DNA from: Corynebacterium afermentans subsp. lipophilum
Lineage (GTDB): Bacteria > Actinomycetota > Actinomycetes > Mycobacteriales > Mycobacteriaceae
Direction of reading: 5' to 3'
DNA: 64,000 nt
NCBI RefSeq assembly: GCF_030408375.1
Contig: NZ_CP046530.1
Span: 930,001-994,000 of the forward strand
Position 1 is the stretch's first letter, and the number at the start of each line of letters is the position of its first letter. Below are positions 29,182 to 40,535 of the stretch, one piece after another. Under the pieces are notes generated by a model, which did no database searches, was not told the origin of the DNA, and worked only from the letters and a program-made list of their open reading frames with translations. Position numbers and translations under genes: made by a program.

Positions 29182-29260
29182 CAAAGCGCGACCACACGGC
29201 CAACTGAATAACCCCACAATCTGTCACTCGCTCACCCGCAACCCGCGGGAGAGCACTTAG

Positions 29261-29524
<264 letters not shown>

Positions 29525-29571
29525 AAAACACGAACGAATAACCCGTACATTTTTTAGATCAGGAGCAACCA

Positions 29572-30144
29572 ATGACTAACGTCACTGCATTCCTCGCTGC
29601 CGCAGAGGCCAGCGAGAAGCTGCCGCTGGAGAATGAACCTTCCATTCTTCTGCCGGCCGCCTACGACGTGGTTTGGTCTCTTGTCGTTTTCATCATCGTC
29701 GGCCTACTTTTTGCGAAGTACGTCATTCCGAAGTTCCAGGAAGTGCTGGCGGAGCGCGAAGACCGAATCAAGGGTGGCATCGAGCGTGCTGAGGTCGCCC
29801 AAAAGGAAGCCAAGGCTGCCCTGGAGAAGAACAACGCCGAGCTTGCGGAGGCGCGCCACGAGGCCGCTGAGATCCGTGAAGCCGCCCGCACCCGCGGCAA
29901 GGAAATCGAGGCTGAGTCCCGTGCCCGCGCCGAGGAAGAGGCCCGCCGCATCATCGCCTCCGGCGAGAAGCAGCTGCAGGCCTCCCGCGAGGAGGTTGTC
30001 GCTGAGCTGCGCAACGAGATGGGCCAGAACTCCATCTCGCTGGCTGAGCGTCTGCTGGGCACCGAGCTGTCGGATTCGACCCGCCGCTCGAATACGATCG
30101 ACGAGTTCCTGAGCGAGCTCGACCACGTGTCGACGAGGAAGTAG
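29572..30144 (+). CDS. atpF: ATP synthase Fo subunit b
   Basis: 190 aa: one N-terminal membrane helix ([19 protein letters not shown], about residues 29-47) followed by a long charged coiled coil rich in Ala, Glu and Arg. It is the peripheral stalk linking subunit a to delta. RBS AGGAGC lies before the ATG. Confidence 0.94.
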   Translation: MTNVTAFLAAAEASEKLPLENEPSILLPAAYDVVWSLVVFIIVGLLFAKYVIPKFQEVLAEREDRIKGGIERAEVAQKEAKAALEKNNAELAEARHEAAEIREAARTRGKEIEAESRARAEEEARRIIASGEKQLQASREEVVAELRNEMGQNSISLAERLLGTELSDSTRRSNTIDEFLSELDHVSTRK

Positions 30145-30149
30145 GCGAG

Positions 30150-30983
30150 ATGAAGGCAGCTAGTCGCGAAGCACAGTCGCACGTTACGGGCAAGCTCGAA
30201 GAGCTGATCCGGAACGCCGACAATTCCGTCGCCGTGGCTGCGCAGATCGGTACCGAGCTGTTCCTCACCGTGGACCAGCTCGACACCGAGCGCGCACTGC
30301 GTATCGCCGTGGCCGACACGTCGCTTAAGTCCTCGCAGCGCGAGGGCATCATCCGCGACGTCTTCGGCAACAAGGTTGCGGAGCCCACCTTGAACATCCT
30401 CACCGCTGCAGCGCAGCAGGAGTGGTCGACCCCGCGCGAGTTCCGCGCTGGTCTGGTCAACCTCGGCCGTCGCGCGCTCGAGTTGGGTGCCAAGGAGCAG
30501 GGCCAGCTGGAGCATGTGGAAAACGAGCTGTACCAGCTCTCCACGCTGCTCGAAGGGGAGAAGGAGCTGACCCAGCTGCTCTCCGACCGCACCGCGAACC
30601 CGGCGCAGAAGCGCGGACTGTTGGCTAGCGTGATTTACGGCAAGGTGACGATGTTCACCGAGGCACTGGCATTGCAGGTTATCGGCCGCCCCCACCACAA
30701 CCCCGTCGACGACTTGGCCGAGCTGGCCGCAGGCGTCGCGGAGCAGCGTGGCAAGGCTGTCGCTCGCGTGAAAGCCGCTGAGGCACTCAGCGACACCCAG
30801 CGCGATGCACTAGCCCGCAAGCTGGAGCAGATTTACGGTCGCGAGATGGCCATCCACTCTGAGGTTGACCCCAGCCTCCTCGGCGGAATGGTTGTCCGTG
30901 TGGGCGATGAGGTCATCGACGGTTCGACGCGCGGGAAGATTAACCGCCTTCGCACCGACATGGCAGCCCAGGCGGCCAAATAG
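30150..30983 (+). CDS. atpH: ATP synthase F1 subunit delta
   Basis: 277 aa, about 100 residues longer than the enterobacterial protein, as usual in actinobacteria. The C-terminal OSCP-type signature [23 protein letters not shown] is clear (shown in part). It joins the b stalk to the alpha3beta3 head. Here it is separate from subunit b, unlike the b-delta fusion of mycobacteria. The gap to atpF is 5 nt. Confidence 0.93.
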   Translation: MKAASREAQSHVTGKLEELIRNADNSVAVAAQIGTELFLTVDQLDTERALRIAVADTSLKSSQREGIIRDVFGNKVAEPTLNILTAAAQQEWSTPREFRAGLVNLGRRALELGAKEQGQLEHVENELYQLSTLLEGEKELTQLLSDRTANPAQKRGLLASVIYGKVTMFTEALALQVIGRPHHNPVDDLAELAAGVAEQRGKAVARVKAAEALSDTQRDALARKLEQIYGREMAIHSEVDPSLLGGMVVRVGDEVIDGSTRGKINRLRTDMAAQAAK

Positions 30984-31024
30984 AAAACAACATGCTGGAA
31001 GAAACTACCGAGAGCAGGAAGAAC

Positions 31025-32656
31025 ATGGCGGAGCTGACGATCTCCTCCGATGAGATCCGTAGCGCGATAGCGAACTACACCTCGAGCTACTCCGCGGAGG
31101 CCTCCCGTGAGGAGGTCGGCGTGGTGACTTCGGCTGCAGATGGTATTGCCCAGGTTTCCGGGCTGCCAGGTTGCATGACGAATGAGCTGCTCGAGTTCCC
31201 GAACGGCGTCATTGGCGTCGCACAGAACCTCGAGACCGACTCCATCGGTGTCGTGGTGCTGGGTAATTTTGAGTCCCTTTCCGAGGGCGACGAAGTCAAG
31301 CGAACGGGCGAGGTTCTCTCGATCCCGGTCGGCGAGAACTTCCTCGGCCGCGTGATTAACCCCCTGGGCCAGCCGATCGACGGCCTGGGCCCCATCGAGT
31401 CCAACGAAGAGCGCGCCCTGGAGCTCCAGGCCGCAGGCGTTCTCGACCGCCAGCCGGTCGAGGAGCCGCTGCAGACCGGCATGAAGGCGATCGACGCCAT
31501 GACCCCGATCGGCCGCGGCCAGCGCCAGCTCATCATTGGCGACCGCAAGACCGGCAAGACCGCGGTCTGCATCGACACCATCCTCAACCAGAAGGAGTTC
31601 TGGGAGACCGGTGACCCGTCGAAGCAGGTGCGCTGCATTTACGTCGCCGTCGGCCAGAAGGGCTCCACCATTGCTGGTGTGCGCCAGACTTTGGAGGAGG
31701 CCGGTGCCCTGGAGTACACCACTATCGTGGCGGCTCCGGCATCCGACTCCGCTGGCTTCAAGTGGCTGGCCCCGTTCTCCGGGGCGGCCCTGGGCCAGCA
31801 CTGGATGTACCAGGGCAAGCACGTCCTGGTGATCTACGATGACCTGACCAAGCAGGCTGAGGCCTACCGTGCGATCTCCCTGCTGCTGCGCCGCCCGCCG
31901 GGCCGCGAGGCATACCCGGGCGACGTGTTCTACCTGCACTCCCGTCTGCTGGAGCGTGCCGCCAAGCTCAACGACGAGCTCGGCGCAGGTTCCCTGACCG
32001 CGCTGCCGATCATCGAGACGAAGGCGAACGACGTGGGCGCCTTCATTCCGACCAACGTCATCTCGATTACCGACGGCCAGGTCTTCCTGCAGTCCGACCT
32101 CTTCAACCAGGGCGTGCGCCCGGCTATCGACGTGGGTATCTCCGTGTCCCGTGTCGGTGGCGCCGCGCAGACCAAGGGCATGAAGAAGGTCGCCGGTAAC
32201 CTCCGTCTGGACCTCGCCGCATACCGCGACCTGGAGGCCTTCGCGGCCTTCGCGTCCGACCTCGACGCCGCTTCCAAGAAGCAGCTCGAGCGCGGCCAGC
32301 GTCTGGTGGAGCTGCTGAAGCAGTCCGAGCACGCACCGCAGCCCGTCGAGTACCAGATCATCTCGATCTGGTCCGCAAACGAGGGCGTTTTCGACGTCGT
32401 TCCCGTCGAGGACGTCCGCCGCTACGAGGCAGAGCTGCACGAGTCCATCCGCGCCAACGCTCCGCAGGTCTACGACCAGATTGCGGGCGGCAAGCAGCTT
32501 GACGACGACTCGAAGGCCGCGATCCTGCGCGTCAACGAGGACCTGGCACGCAACTTCCAGGCTTCCTCCGGCGAGCGCATTGTCCGCGAGGCCGAGGCAG
32601 AGCCGCTCGACTCCAAGCAGGTGGCCAAGAACCAGCTCAACGTCAGCCGCTCCTAG
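31025..32656 (+). CDS. atpA: ATP synthase F1 subunit alpha
   Basis: 543 aa from ATG 31025 ([15 protein letters not shown] upstream); the frame is open 33 nt further upstream without better support. Walker A is [10 protein letters not shown]; the alpha signature and arginine finger lie in the region [17 protein letters not shown]. It binds non-catalytic ATP and shapes the catalytic sites on beta. The mycobacterial-type C-terminal extension beyond residue 510 is present. Confidence 0.96.
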   Translation: MAELTISSDEIRSAIANYTSSYSAEASREEVGVVTSAADGIAQVSGLPGCMTNELLEFPNGVIGVAQNLETDSIGVVVLGNFESLSEGDEVKRTGEVLSIPVGENFLGRVINPLGQPIDGLGPIESNEERALELQAAGVLDRQPVEEPLQTGMKAIDAMTPIGRGQRQLIIGDRKTGKTAVCIDTILNQKEFWETGDPSKQVRCIYVAVGQKGSTIAGVRQTLEEAGALEYTTIVAAPASDSAGFKWLAPFSGAALGQHWMYQGKHVLVIYDDLTKQAEAYRAISLLLRRPPGREAYPGDVFYLHSRLLERAAKLNDELGAGSLTALPIIETKANDVGAFIPTNVISITDGQVFLQSDLFNQGVRPAIDVGISVSRVGGAAQTKGMKKVAGNLRLDLAAYRDLEAFAAFASDLDAASKKQLERGQRLVELLKQSEHAPQPVEYQIISIWSANEGVFDVVPVEDVRRYEAELHESIRANAPQVYDQIAGGKQLDDDSKAAILRVNEDLARNFQASSGERIVREAEAEPLDSKQVAKNQLNVSRS

Positions 32657-32707
32657 ACCGCGTGCATCGCTACTAGGACAACTACTTAAAGGAAGGGAGG
32701 AAACACC

Positions 32708-33676
32708 ATGGCAACGCTTCGCGAATTGCGCGACCGCATCAGGTCCGTCAACTCAACGAAGAAGATCACGAAGGCCCAGGAACTGATCGCCACCGCGCAG
32801 ATCACCAAGGCCCAGCAGCGCGTCGAGGCGGCTAAGCCGTACGCCGACGAGCTGAAAGACGTCATGGAACGCCTCGCGTCCGCGAGCTCCCTGGCCCACC
32901 CCATGCTCCATGAGCGTGAGAACGGCCGGGTCGCGGCAATCCTCGTGGTCACCTCTGACCGCGGTATGGCCGGCGGTTACAACCACAATGTCCTGAAAAA
33001 GGCGGCGCAGCTGGAGCGCATGCTCACCGATGCCGGGTACGAGGTAGTCCGCTACGTCACCGGCAACAAGGGTGTCACGCACTTCAAGTTCCGCGACATG
33101 GACATTCAGGGTTCTTGGACCGGATTCTCGCAGCAGCCGTCGTGGGAAGACACTCACGGCGTGCGCCACCAGATCATCGACGGCTACATGGCAGGCTCCG
33201 AGTCCTCGGTGCCGCTGCGTGTCGACGGTGCGGAAGGTGGTTCCGTGCGCGGCTTCGACGTCGTGCACGTTGTCTACACCGAGTTCGTCTCCATGCTGTC
33301 GCAGGAGGCTCGAGTCGCCCAGCTCCTGCCGATTGAGCCGGTGCTGGAGGAGTTCAAGTACGAGCAGCAGGACATGCTGACTACTTCCGGCGATGTGCGC
33401 CCGGACATGAACTTCGAGCCCGACGCTGACACGCTGATGGAAGAGCTGCTTCCGGTGTACGTCTCTAGGTTGCTCTACTCGATCTTCCTGGAGTCCGCTG
33501 CAGCGGAGTCGGCATCGCGCCGTACGGCTATGAAGAACGCGACGGACAACGCTACGGAGCTGGCTAACGACCTGTCCCGTGAAGCTAACCAGGCCCGTCA
33601 GGCAAAGATCACCCAGGAAATCACCGAGATTATCGGCGGCGCTGGCGCGCTGTCCGGTAGTGGAGAAAGTGACTAA
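32708..33676 (+). CDS. atpG: ATP synthase F1 subunit gamma
   Basis: 322 aa rotor shaft. The N-terminal helix starts MATLRELRDRIRSVNSTKKITKA, and the C-terminal helix has SRRTAMKNATDNA. The intervening Rossmann-like domain includes TSDRGMAGGYNHNVLK. The extra loop in the middle (about residues 165-185) fits the actinobacterial form. RBS GGAAGGGAGG lies upstream. Confidence 0.96.
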   Translation: MATLRELRDRIRSVNSTKKITKAQELIATAQITKAQQRVEAAKPYADELKDVMERLASASSLAHPMLHERENGRVAAILVVTSDRGMAGGYNHNVLKKAAQLERMLTDAGYEVVRYVTGNKGVTHFKFRDMDIQGSWTGFSQQPSWEDTHGVRHQIIDGYMAGSESSVPLRVDGAEGGSVRGFDVVHVVYTEFVSMLSQEARVAQLLPIEPVLEEFKYEQQDMLTTSGDVRPDMNFEPDADTLMEELLPVYVSRLLYSIFLESAAAESASRRTAMKNATDNATELANDLSREANQARQAKITQEITEIIGGAGALSGSGESD

Positions 33677-35191
<1,515 letters not shown>

Positions 35192-35202
35192 GAGGGTAGA
35201 AC

Positions 35203-35571
35203 ATGGCTGAACTTACCGTTCAACTGGTCGCGGTTGACCGCATGCTCTGGAAAGGCCAGGCAAGTATTGTCACCGCCCAGACCACGGAGGGTGAGATCGG
35301 CATCCTTCCTGGCCACGAGCCGCTCCTTGGCCAGCTCAAGGACAACGGTGTGGTGACCATCCGCCCGACCGACGGCGAGCGCATCGTCGCCGCCGTCCAG
35401 GGGGGCTTCCTGTCCGTTGTGGGCGAGAAGGTGACCATCCTGGCCGACTACGCCGTTTTCGCCTCCGAGGTCGACACCGCCGAGGCGGAGTCGCACCTCC
35501 ACGACGAAGATCGCGTTGTCAAGGCTCGCTCCGAGGCGGAGCTCGCCGCGGTTCGCCGCTTGAACCAGTAA
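35203..35571 (+). CDS. atpC: ATP synthase F1 subunit epsilon
   Basis: 122 aa. The N-terminal beta-sandwich ([17 protein letters not shown], then [14 protein letters not shown]) is typical; the C-terminal helical part is short, as in mycobacteria. It couples gamma to the c-ring and can restrain ATP hydrolysis. It is the last gene of the atp operon; a terminator follows. Confidence 0.95.
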   Translation: MAELTVQLVAVDRMLWKGQASIVTAQTTEGEIGILPGHEPLLGQLKDNGVVTIRPTDGERIVAAVQGGFLSVVGEKVTILADYAVFASEVDTAEAESHLHDEDRVVKARSEAELAAVRRLNQ

Positions 35572-35607
35572 CTGGTCTGGAAGGCATAAACGCCGACCGC
35601 CACGAAC

Positions 35608-35645
35608 GCACCCCCTTCCCGGGAAACCGGGAGGGGGTGTTTCGC
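35608..35645 (+). terminator. Terminator of the atp operon
   Basis: CACCCCCTTCCCGG pairs with CCGGGAGGGGGTG around GAAA, followed by TTTCG; one mismatch/bulge in the stem. Confidence 0.8.
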
Positions 35646-35655
35646 ATTTGTGCGA

Positions 35656-35661
35656 TATGAT
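35656..35661 (+). promoter_or_regulatory. -10 box of DUF2550 gene
   Basis: TATGAT, 9 nt before ATG 35671, directly after the atp terminator. No RBS is seen, so a near-leaderless transcript is inferred. Confidence 0.5.
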
Positions 35662-35670
35662 CACTGGCAA

Positions 35671-36186
35671 ATGTCTATCCAGCGGAGTCGAGGAGGTTGG
35701 GCCGGGATGGTGGTCGTGGCGGGTATCGCAGCGCTTGTCCTGGCTGTCCTCGCCGCGGCGGCCGGCTGGCGCTTCGCGATGGTGCGCAACTCCGGCGCAC
35801 GCGCCATGATGCGTGAGCTGCCGGCGCAGGGCATCCACGGCTGGCGCCACGGGGTGCTGCGCTACGACGGGGAGCGGCTGCTGTTTTTCAAGCTCCGATC
35901 TCTGACGTTCCACCACGACGTGGAGCTGGATCGCCGCGGGGTGGAATTCGAGGGCTTCAGGGACGTGACCGAGGGTGAACGGGAGTTCATGCCTGAGATC
36001 GGTCACGTCCTTCGCTTTTCCGGCCCGCAGGGGGACTTCGAGTTCGCGGCCGACCGCCACACGGAGATGGGGCTGGTGTCGTGGGTGGAGGCGGCCCCGG
36101 ATGTGCGCAAGGAGCGTATCGACGTGCATTCGCTGGCCCAACGCGCGCAACGCGAGTCGGCGCAGCGTGATGCAAACGAGCGCTAA
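35671..36186 (+). CDS. DUF2550 membrane-anchored protein
   Basis: 171 aa from ATG 35671. One N-terminal membrane helix ([20 protein letters not shown]) is followed by a soluble beta-rich domain with [18 protein letters not shown] and [21 protein letters not shown]. The family is confined to actinobacteria and is found after the atp operon (Mycobacterium tuberculosis Rv1312 position). Its function is unknown. Confidence 0.85.
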   Translation: MSIQRSRGGWAGMVVVAGIAALVLAVLAAAAGWRFAMVRNSGARAMMRELPAQGIHGWRHGVLRYDGERLLFFKLRSLTFHHDVELDRRGVEFEGFRDVTEGEREFMPEIGHVLRFSGPQGDFEFAADRHTEMGLVSWVEAAPDVRKERIDVHSLAQRAQRESAQRDANER

Positions 36187-36195
36187 GCCCGGCTG

Positions 36196-36201
36196 TACCC
36201 T
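36196..36201 (+). promoter_or_regulatory. -10 box of nucS
   Basis: TACCCT, 7 nt before ATG 36209; it fixes the nucS start and implies a leaderless mRNA. Confidence 0.5.
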
Positions 36202-36208
36202 GACAGGC

Positions 36209-36901
36209 ATGCGTCTTGTCATAGCCCGTTGCTCTGTGGATTACGTCGGCCGCCTGGATGCGCACCTGCCGGAGGCGAAGCGCCTGATCTTGGTCAAGGC
36301 GGACGGTTCGGTGTCCATCCACGCGGATGACCGCGCCTACAAGCCGTTGAACTGGATGACGCCGCCGTGCACCACCCGTGTGGAGCAGGTGGTGCACGTC
36401 GACGGCGAGGACACCGGCGAAGAGCTGTGGATCGTGGAGAATCCGAAGGGCGAGCAGCTGCGCATCACAATTTCTGAGGTGCTTTTGGACGAGACGAAGG
36501 AGCTTGGGCAGGACCCCGGCCTGGTCAAGGACGGCGTGGAGTCGCACCTGCAGGAGCTTTTGGCGGAGCACATCACCACGCTCGGAGACGGCGTCACCTT
36601 GGTGCGCCGCGAGTATCCGACTGCGATCGGCCCGGTGGACATCCTGGCGCGCGACCCGAAAGGCGGCACGCTTGCGGTGGAGGTGAAGCGCCGCGGCGGC
36701 ATCGACGGCGTGGAGCAGCTCAGCCGCTACGTGGAGCTGCTCAACCGCGACGAGCTGCTGCGCCCGGTGCGCGGCGTGTTCGCGGCGCAGGAGATCAAGC
36801 CGCAGGCACGCACGCTCGCGGGCGACCGCGGCTTCGAGTGCGTGACCCTGGACTACGACGAGCTGCGCGGCATCGAGTCCGCGGAGCTGCGCCTGTTCTG
36901 A
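36209..36901 (+). CDS. nucS: Mismatch endonuclease NucS (EndoMS)
   Basis: 230 aa. The N-terminal DNA-binding half starts [16 protein letters not shown]. The C-terminal RecB-like nuclease has the catalytic set D...E-x-K in GPVDILARD and [20 protein letters not shown]. The protein ends ESAELRLF, which resembles the beta-clamp-binding tail of mycobacterial NucS. NucS cuts both strands at G-T, G-G and T-T mismatches and replaces MutS/MutL in most actinobacteria. The next gene starts at the last base of its stop codon region. Confidence 0.95.
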   Translation: MRLVIARCSVDYVGRLDAHLPEAKRLILVKADGSVSIHADDRAYKPLNWMTPPCTTRVEQVVHVDGEDTGEELWIVENPKGEQLRITISEVLLDETKELGQDPGLVKDGVESHLQELLAEHITTLGDGVTLVRREYPTAIGPVDILARDPKGGTLAVEVKRRGGIDGVEQLSRYVELLNRDELLRPVRGVFAAQEIKPQARTLAGDRGFECVTLDYDELRGIESAELRLF

Positions 36902-37188
36902 TGCCGCGTAGGAACCGACGCCGGAACCAGACGCCGCGTTACGTGCTGCCCAAGGACGGCTCCACGTTCATCGGCACGCAGGAGATGGAGGGGCCGAGCT
37001 GGACCAACGGGGAGATCTTCAAGGTCCGCCAGATCGGCTCGGCGGCCGCGACGAAGTACTACATCTGCCCTGGTTGCAACCAGAACATCCCGCCCGGGGT
37101 GGCGCATGTGGTGGCGTGGCCACGCGATACCGGACGCGGCGCGGACGACCGGCGGCACTGGCACAAGCACTGCTGGCAGCGGCGCTAG
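36901..37188 (+). CDS. Small zinc-ribbon-like protein, conserved hypothetical
   Basis: 95 aa from ATG 36901, overlapping the nucS stop by one base. The N-terminus is Arg/Asn-rich and basic. A possible zinc site is formed by C-P-G-C in YYICPGCNQNIPPG and H-W-H-K-H-C-W near the C-terminus. Coupling to nucS suggests a shared transcript and perhaps a nucleic-acid role. I do not recognise a named function. Confidence 0.75.
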   Translation: MPRRNRRRNQTPRYVLPKDGSTFIGTQEMEGPSWTNGEIFKVRQIGSAAATKYYICPGCNQNIPPGVAHVVAWPRDTGRGADDRRHWHKHCWQRR

Positions 37189-37191
37189 TAT
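37186..37191 (+). promoter_or_regulatory. -10 box of thiamine-binding protein gene
   Basis: TAGTAT, overlapping the preceding stop codon and 7 nt before ATG 37199. Confidence 0.45.
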
Positions 37192-37198
37192 TGGCCGC

Positions 37199-37501
37199 AT
37201 GATTGCAGCGTTTTCTGTGGCACCGACCATGACCGAAAATTCCAACGCGGAGATGTCCGACGTTGTCGCCAGAGCGGTGAAGGTGGTCCGCGAGTCGGGC
37301 CTGCCGCACGAGACCACGGCGATGTTCACCACCATCGAGGGGGAGTGGGACGAGGTCATGGACGTGATTAAGCGGGCGACGCAGGCGGTGGAGGAAGTCT
37401 CCCCGCGCGTGTCGCTAGTGGTCAAGGCGGATATCCGTCCCGGCTACGAGAACATGCTGCAGCAGAAAGTTGAATCCCTGAACAAGCACTTGGAGGCGTA
37501 A
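37199..37501 (+). CDS. MTH1187/YkoF-type thiamine-binding protein
   Basis: 100 aa. FSVAPTM near the N-terminus, ETTAMFTTIEGEWDEVM in the middle and SLVVKADIRPGYENML near the end match the MTH1187 (DUF77) family of ferredoxin-like tetramers that bind thiamine or its pyrimidine part. No thiamine transporter is adjacent, so its role may be storage or sensing. Confidence 0.85.
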   Translation: MIAAFSVAPTMTENSNAEMSDVVARAVKVVRESGLPHETTAMFTTIEGEWDEVMDVIKRATQAVEEVSPRVSLVVKADIRPGYENMLQQKVESLNKHLEA

Positions 37502-37507
37502 GAGCAC

Positions 37508-38341
37508 ATGACCAACCCGCAGTTCACCGGCGGCGCGATCGACCTGGGAGCGCTCGCGGAGCGCAACGACGAGGCGCAGGCCGGCTTCGAGCCGTTCATC
37601 ACGGTCACTGAGGCCAACGTTGAAAAGGGCGTGTTCGAGCGCTCCATGCAGATCCCCGTGGTACTGCTCATCGGCACGCCGCGCAGCCCAGACTCGGAGA
37701 GCCTGAAGGCGCAGTTTGAGAAGCTCTCGGCAGGCCAGCGCGCGTTCATGGTCGGCTACGTGGACGCGGACTCCACCCCGCAGGTCGCGCAGGCCATGGG
37801 CGTGCGCGTGCTGCCCACCGTGGTTGCGCTCGCGGGTGGGCGCCCGGTGGCCAACTTTGAGGGCAACCAGCCGGCCGACGAGCTCGAGCAGTGGGTGGGC
37901 GCCCTGGTCAGCCAGGTGGGCCCGCAGCTTAAGGGGCTTGTCGACGACAACGCGCCCGAGCAGAAAAACGCCGACCCCCGCCTGGACCGCGCGACCGAGG
38001 CGCTCAACGCGGGCGACTTCGACGCCGCCACGGCGGTCTACGACGATATCCTCGCTGACGACCCCACTAACGCGGGCATCAAGCAGGCCAAGGCGACCGT
38101 GGCTGTGCTTAAGAGGGTGCAAGGACAGGGGGAGCCGGAGGAGGACGTCGAGAAGCTGCTGTGGCTCGCGGACAAGGAGTTTGTCGCAGGCGACCCGGAG
38201 GCGGCCTTCGATCGTCTGCTGGAGCACGTCAAGGCCGAGCCGCGCGCCAAGGAGCGGCTGCTGGAGCTGTTGACGCTGCTCGAGCCGGGCGACCCGCGCG
38301 TGATCGCGGCGCGCACCCGGCTCGCGAGCGCCCTGTTCTAG
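37508..38341 (+). CDS. Thioredoxin-fold TPR protein (YbbN/CnoX-like), no CxxC
   Basis: 277 aa. The N-terminal half is a thioredoxin fold (VGYVDADSTPQVAQAMGVRV, then LPTVVALAGG). The usual C-x-x-C position reads TPRSPDS, so redox activity is not expected. The C-terminal half has tetratricopeptide-like helices (RATEALNAGDFDAATAVYDD). This is the CnoX/YbbN layout, a holdase chaperone. Its stop codon shares CTAG with that of convergent glgB. Confidence 0.85.
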   Translation: MTNPQFTGGAIDLGALAERNDEAQAGFEPFITVTEANVEKGVFERSMQIPVVLLIGTPRSPDSESLKAQFEKLSAGQRAFMVGYVDADSTPQVAQAMGVRVLPTVVALAGGRPVANFEGNQPADELEQWVGALVSQVGPQLKGLVDDNAPEQKNADPRLDRATEALNAGDFDAATAVYDDILADDPTNAGIKQAKATVAVLKRVQGQGEPEEDVEKLLWLADKEFVAGDPEAAFDRLLEHVKAEPRAKERLLELLTLLEPGDPRVIAARTRLASALF

Positions 38342-40527
38342 CGGCGCAGGATGTAGTACTGCGCGCTCATCGCCGGCACGTGCAGCTCGGCGGACTGCTC
38401 GAAGCGGTCCCATTCGGTCGGCTCGGTGGTGAGCACCTGCGGCAGGTCGTTGCCGGCGCCGCCGTAGACGGCGTCGTCGGTGTTGACTAGAAGTTCCCAC
38501 TCGCCGGCCTCGGGAAGCCCCAGGCGGTAGTTGGGCTGGGAGGCGCCGGAGAGGTTCACCACGGCGAGCACCGGGGTAGCGTCCACGCCCCAGCGGATGT
38601 AGGCGAGGATGTTGTTCGCGGCGTCGTCGCCCTTGACCCACTGGAAGCCCATCGGGGTGTTGTCCTGCGAGTACAGCGCCGGGGTGTCGCGGTAGACGCG
38701 GTTGAGGTCGCGCACGAGGCGCTGCACGCCGCGGTGGTAGCCGTGGCCCCAGCTATCGGAGATGTTGTCCCAGTTGACGGAGTGGGCCTCGTCCCACTCG
38801 GTGGTCTGGCCCCACTCGCAGCCCATGAACAACAGCTGCTTGCCGGGGTGCGAGAACATGTAGCCGTAGAGGGCGCGAAGGCCGGCGGCCTTGTTCCAGT
38901 CGTCGCCCGGCATGCGCGTCCACAGCGAACCCTTGCCGTGGACCACCTCGTCGTGGCTAAACGGCAGCACGTACCGCTCGGAGAACGCGTAGACCAGCGA
39001 GAAAGTGATCTCGTTGTGGTGGTAGGAGCGGTGGATGGGGTCCAGGGAGAAGTACTCCAAGGTGTCGTTCATCCAGCCCATGTTCCACTTCAGGGAGAAA
39101 CCCAGCCCGTCTGCGTCCGTCTGCGCGGTCACGCCTGGCCAGGCGGTGGATTCCTCGGCGATGGTGAGCACACCGGGGTGCTCGCGGTGCACGGTGGCGT
39201 TCATCTCCTGCAAAAACTGCACGGCCTCCCAGTGCTCGCGCCCGCCGTACTGATTGGGCAGCCACTCGCCGGGCTCGCGGGAGTAATCCAAGTAGAGCAT
39301 GGAGGCCACCGCGTCCACGCGCAGGCCGTCCAGGTGGAACTCATCGCACCAGTACAGGGCGTTTGCCACCAGGAAGTTGCGCACTTCGCGGCGACCGAAG
39401 TCGAAGACGTAGGTGCCCCAGTCTTTCTGCTCGCCGCGGCGCCAGTCGGGGTGCTCGTATAAGGCGGTGCCGTCGAAACGCGCGAGCGCGAAGTCGTCTT
39501 TGGGGAAGTGGGCGGGCACCCAGTCCACCAGCACGCCGATGCCGTTGGCGTGCAGCGTGTCCACGAGTTTGCGGAACTCGTCCGGGGTGCCCCAGCGCGC
39601 GGTCGGGGCGTAGTAGCCGGTGACTTGGTAGCCCCAGGAGCCGCCGAAGGGGTGCTCGGCCACGGGCAAAAACTCCACGTGGGTGAAGCCGTTTTCCACC
39701 AGGTAGGGCACGAGCTCCTCGGTCAGGGTGGCGTAGTTGGATCCCTGCTTCCAGGAGCCGATGTGGCACTCGTAGACGCTCATGGCGGAGTTGGTGGCGT
39801 CGATGCCGGCGCGCGAGTTGATCCACTCGCTGTCGGTCCACTCGAACTCGCTCGGCGCGGCCACCACGGATACGGTCTCCGGCGGGGTCAGCGTCCGCTT
39901 GGCCAGCGGGTCGGCCTTGTCCACGCGGGTGCCGTCGGCGATCTGGATGGCGTACTTGTAGGTGGCGCCGTCGCCGATGCCGGGGATGAAAATCTCCCAC
40001 ACGCCGGAAGAGCCCAAAGAGCGCATGGGGTACTGGTTGGGGTTCCACCCGCAGAAGTCGCCGACGACGGCCACGCCCTGGGCGTTCGGCGCCCACACGG
40101 CAAAAGAGGTGCCGCTGACCTCGCCCAGGGAGGTCTCGTAGGAGCGCACGTTCGCGCCGAGGACCTCCCAGAGGCGTTCGTGGCGGCCCTCGTTGATCAG
40201 GTGGAGATCCAGCGAGCCCAAGGTGGGCAGGAAGTGGTACGCGTCCGCCACGATGGCAGGCTCTGCACCCGGGTAGGTGACGCGGAGGCGGTAGTCGGGC
40301 GCATGCTCGTCGTCAAGCGAGATTGCCCAGATGTCGTCGCCGATGGGCTGCATGGCGCGCGCGCCGTTGTGGATGAGCAGCTCCACGCGCTCCGCGCCGA
40401 GGAAGCGGGTGCGCACGACGGATCCTGCGCCCACGCGGTGCCAGCCGTAGAAATCGTGGGGCGCGTGGTGTTTGCACTCGATGAGGCGCTGGCGGTCGCC
40501 TTCGGGGATGAGCAGGTCGGTGTTCAT
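38338..40527 (-). CDS. glgB: 1,4-alpha-glucan branching enzyme
   Basis: 729 aa GH13 enzyme. The N-terminal CBM48 domain includes SFAVWAPNAQGVAVVGDF. The catalytic domain holds the nucleophile Asp in DGLRVDAVASM, the acid Glu in LTIAEESTAWP and the transition-state Asp in PFSHDEVVHGKG. It adds alpha-1,6 branches to glucan. It lies 8 nt downstream of glgE on the same strand, so the pair forms an operon for the GlgE pathway. Confidence 0.96.
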   Translation of the reverse strand: MNTDLLIPEGDRQRLIECKHHAPHDFYGWHRVGAGSVVRTRFLGAERVELLIHNGARAMQPIGDDIWAISLDDEHAPDYRLRVTYPGAEPAIVADAYHFLPTLGSLDLHLINEGRHERLWEVLGANVRSYETSLGEVSGTSFAVWAPNAQGVAVVGDFCGWNPNQYPMRSLGSSGVWEIFIPGIGDGATYKYAIQIADGTRVDKADPLAKRTLTPPETVSVVAAPSEFEWTDSEWINSRAGIDATNSAMSVYECHIGSWKQGSNYATLTEELVPYLVENGFTHVEFLPVAEHPFGGSWGYQVTGYYAPTARWGTPDEFRKLVDTLHANGIGVLVDWVPAHFPKDDFALARFDGTALYEHPDWRRGEQKDWGTYVFDFGRREVRNFLVANALYWCDEFHLDGLRVDAVASMLYLDYSREPGEWLPNQYGGREHWEAVQFLQEMNATVHREHPGVLTIAEESTAWPGVTAQTDADGLGFSLKWNMGWMNDTLEYFSLDPIHRSYHHNEITFSLVYAFSERYVLPFSHDEVVHGKGSLWTRMPGDDWNKAAGLRALYGYMFSHPGKQLLFMGCEWGQTTEWDEAHSVNWDNISDSWGHGYHRGVQRLVRDLNRVYRDTPALYSQDNTPMGFQWVKGDDAANNILAYIRWGVDATPVLAVVNLSGASQPNYRLGLPEAGEWELLVNTDDAVYGGAGNDLPQVLTTEPTEWDRFEQSAELHVPAMSAQYYILRR

Positions 40528-40535
40528 TGGCTTCC

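Noticed and set aside
35671..36186. A CRISPR, prophage or integron signal anywhere in the window
   Set aside because: No spaced direct repeats, integrase, transposase, capsid or terminase sequence was seen; accessory pieces are limited to the two metal modules and their surroundings.
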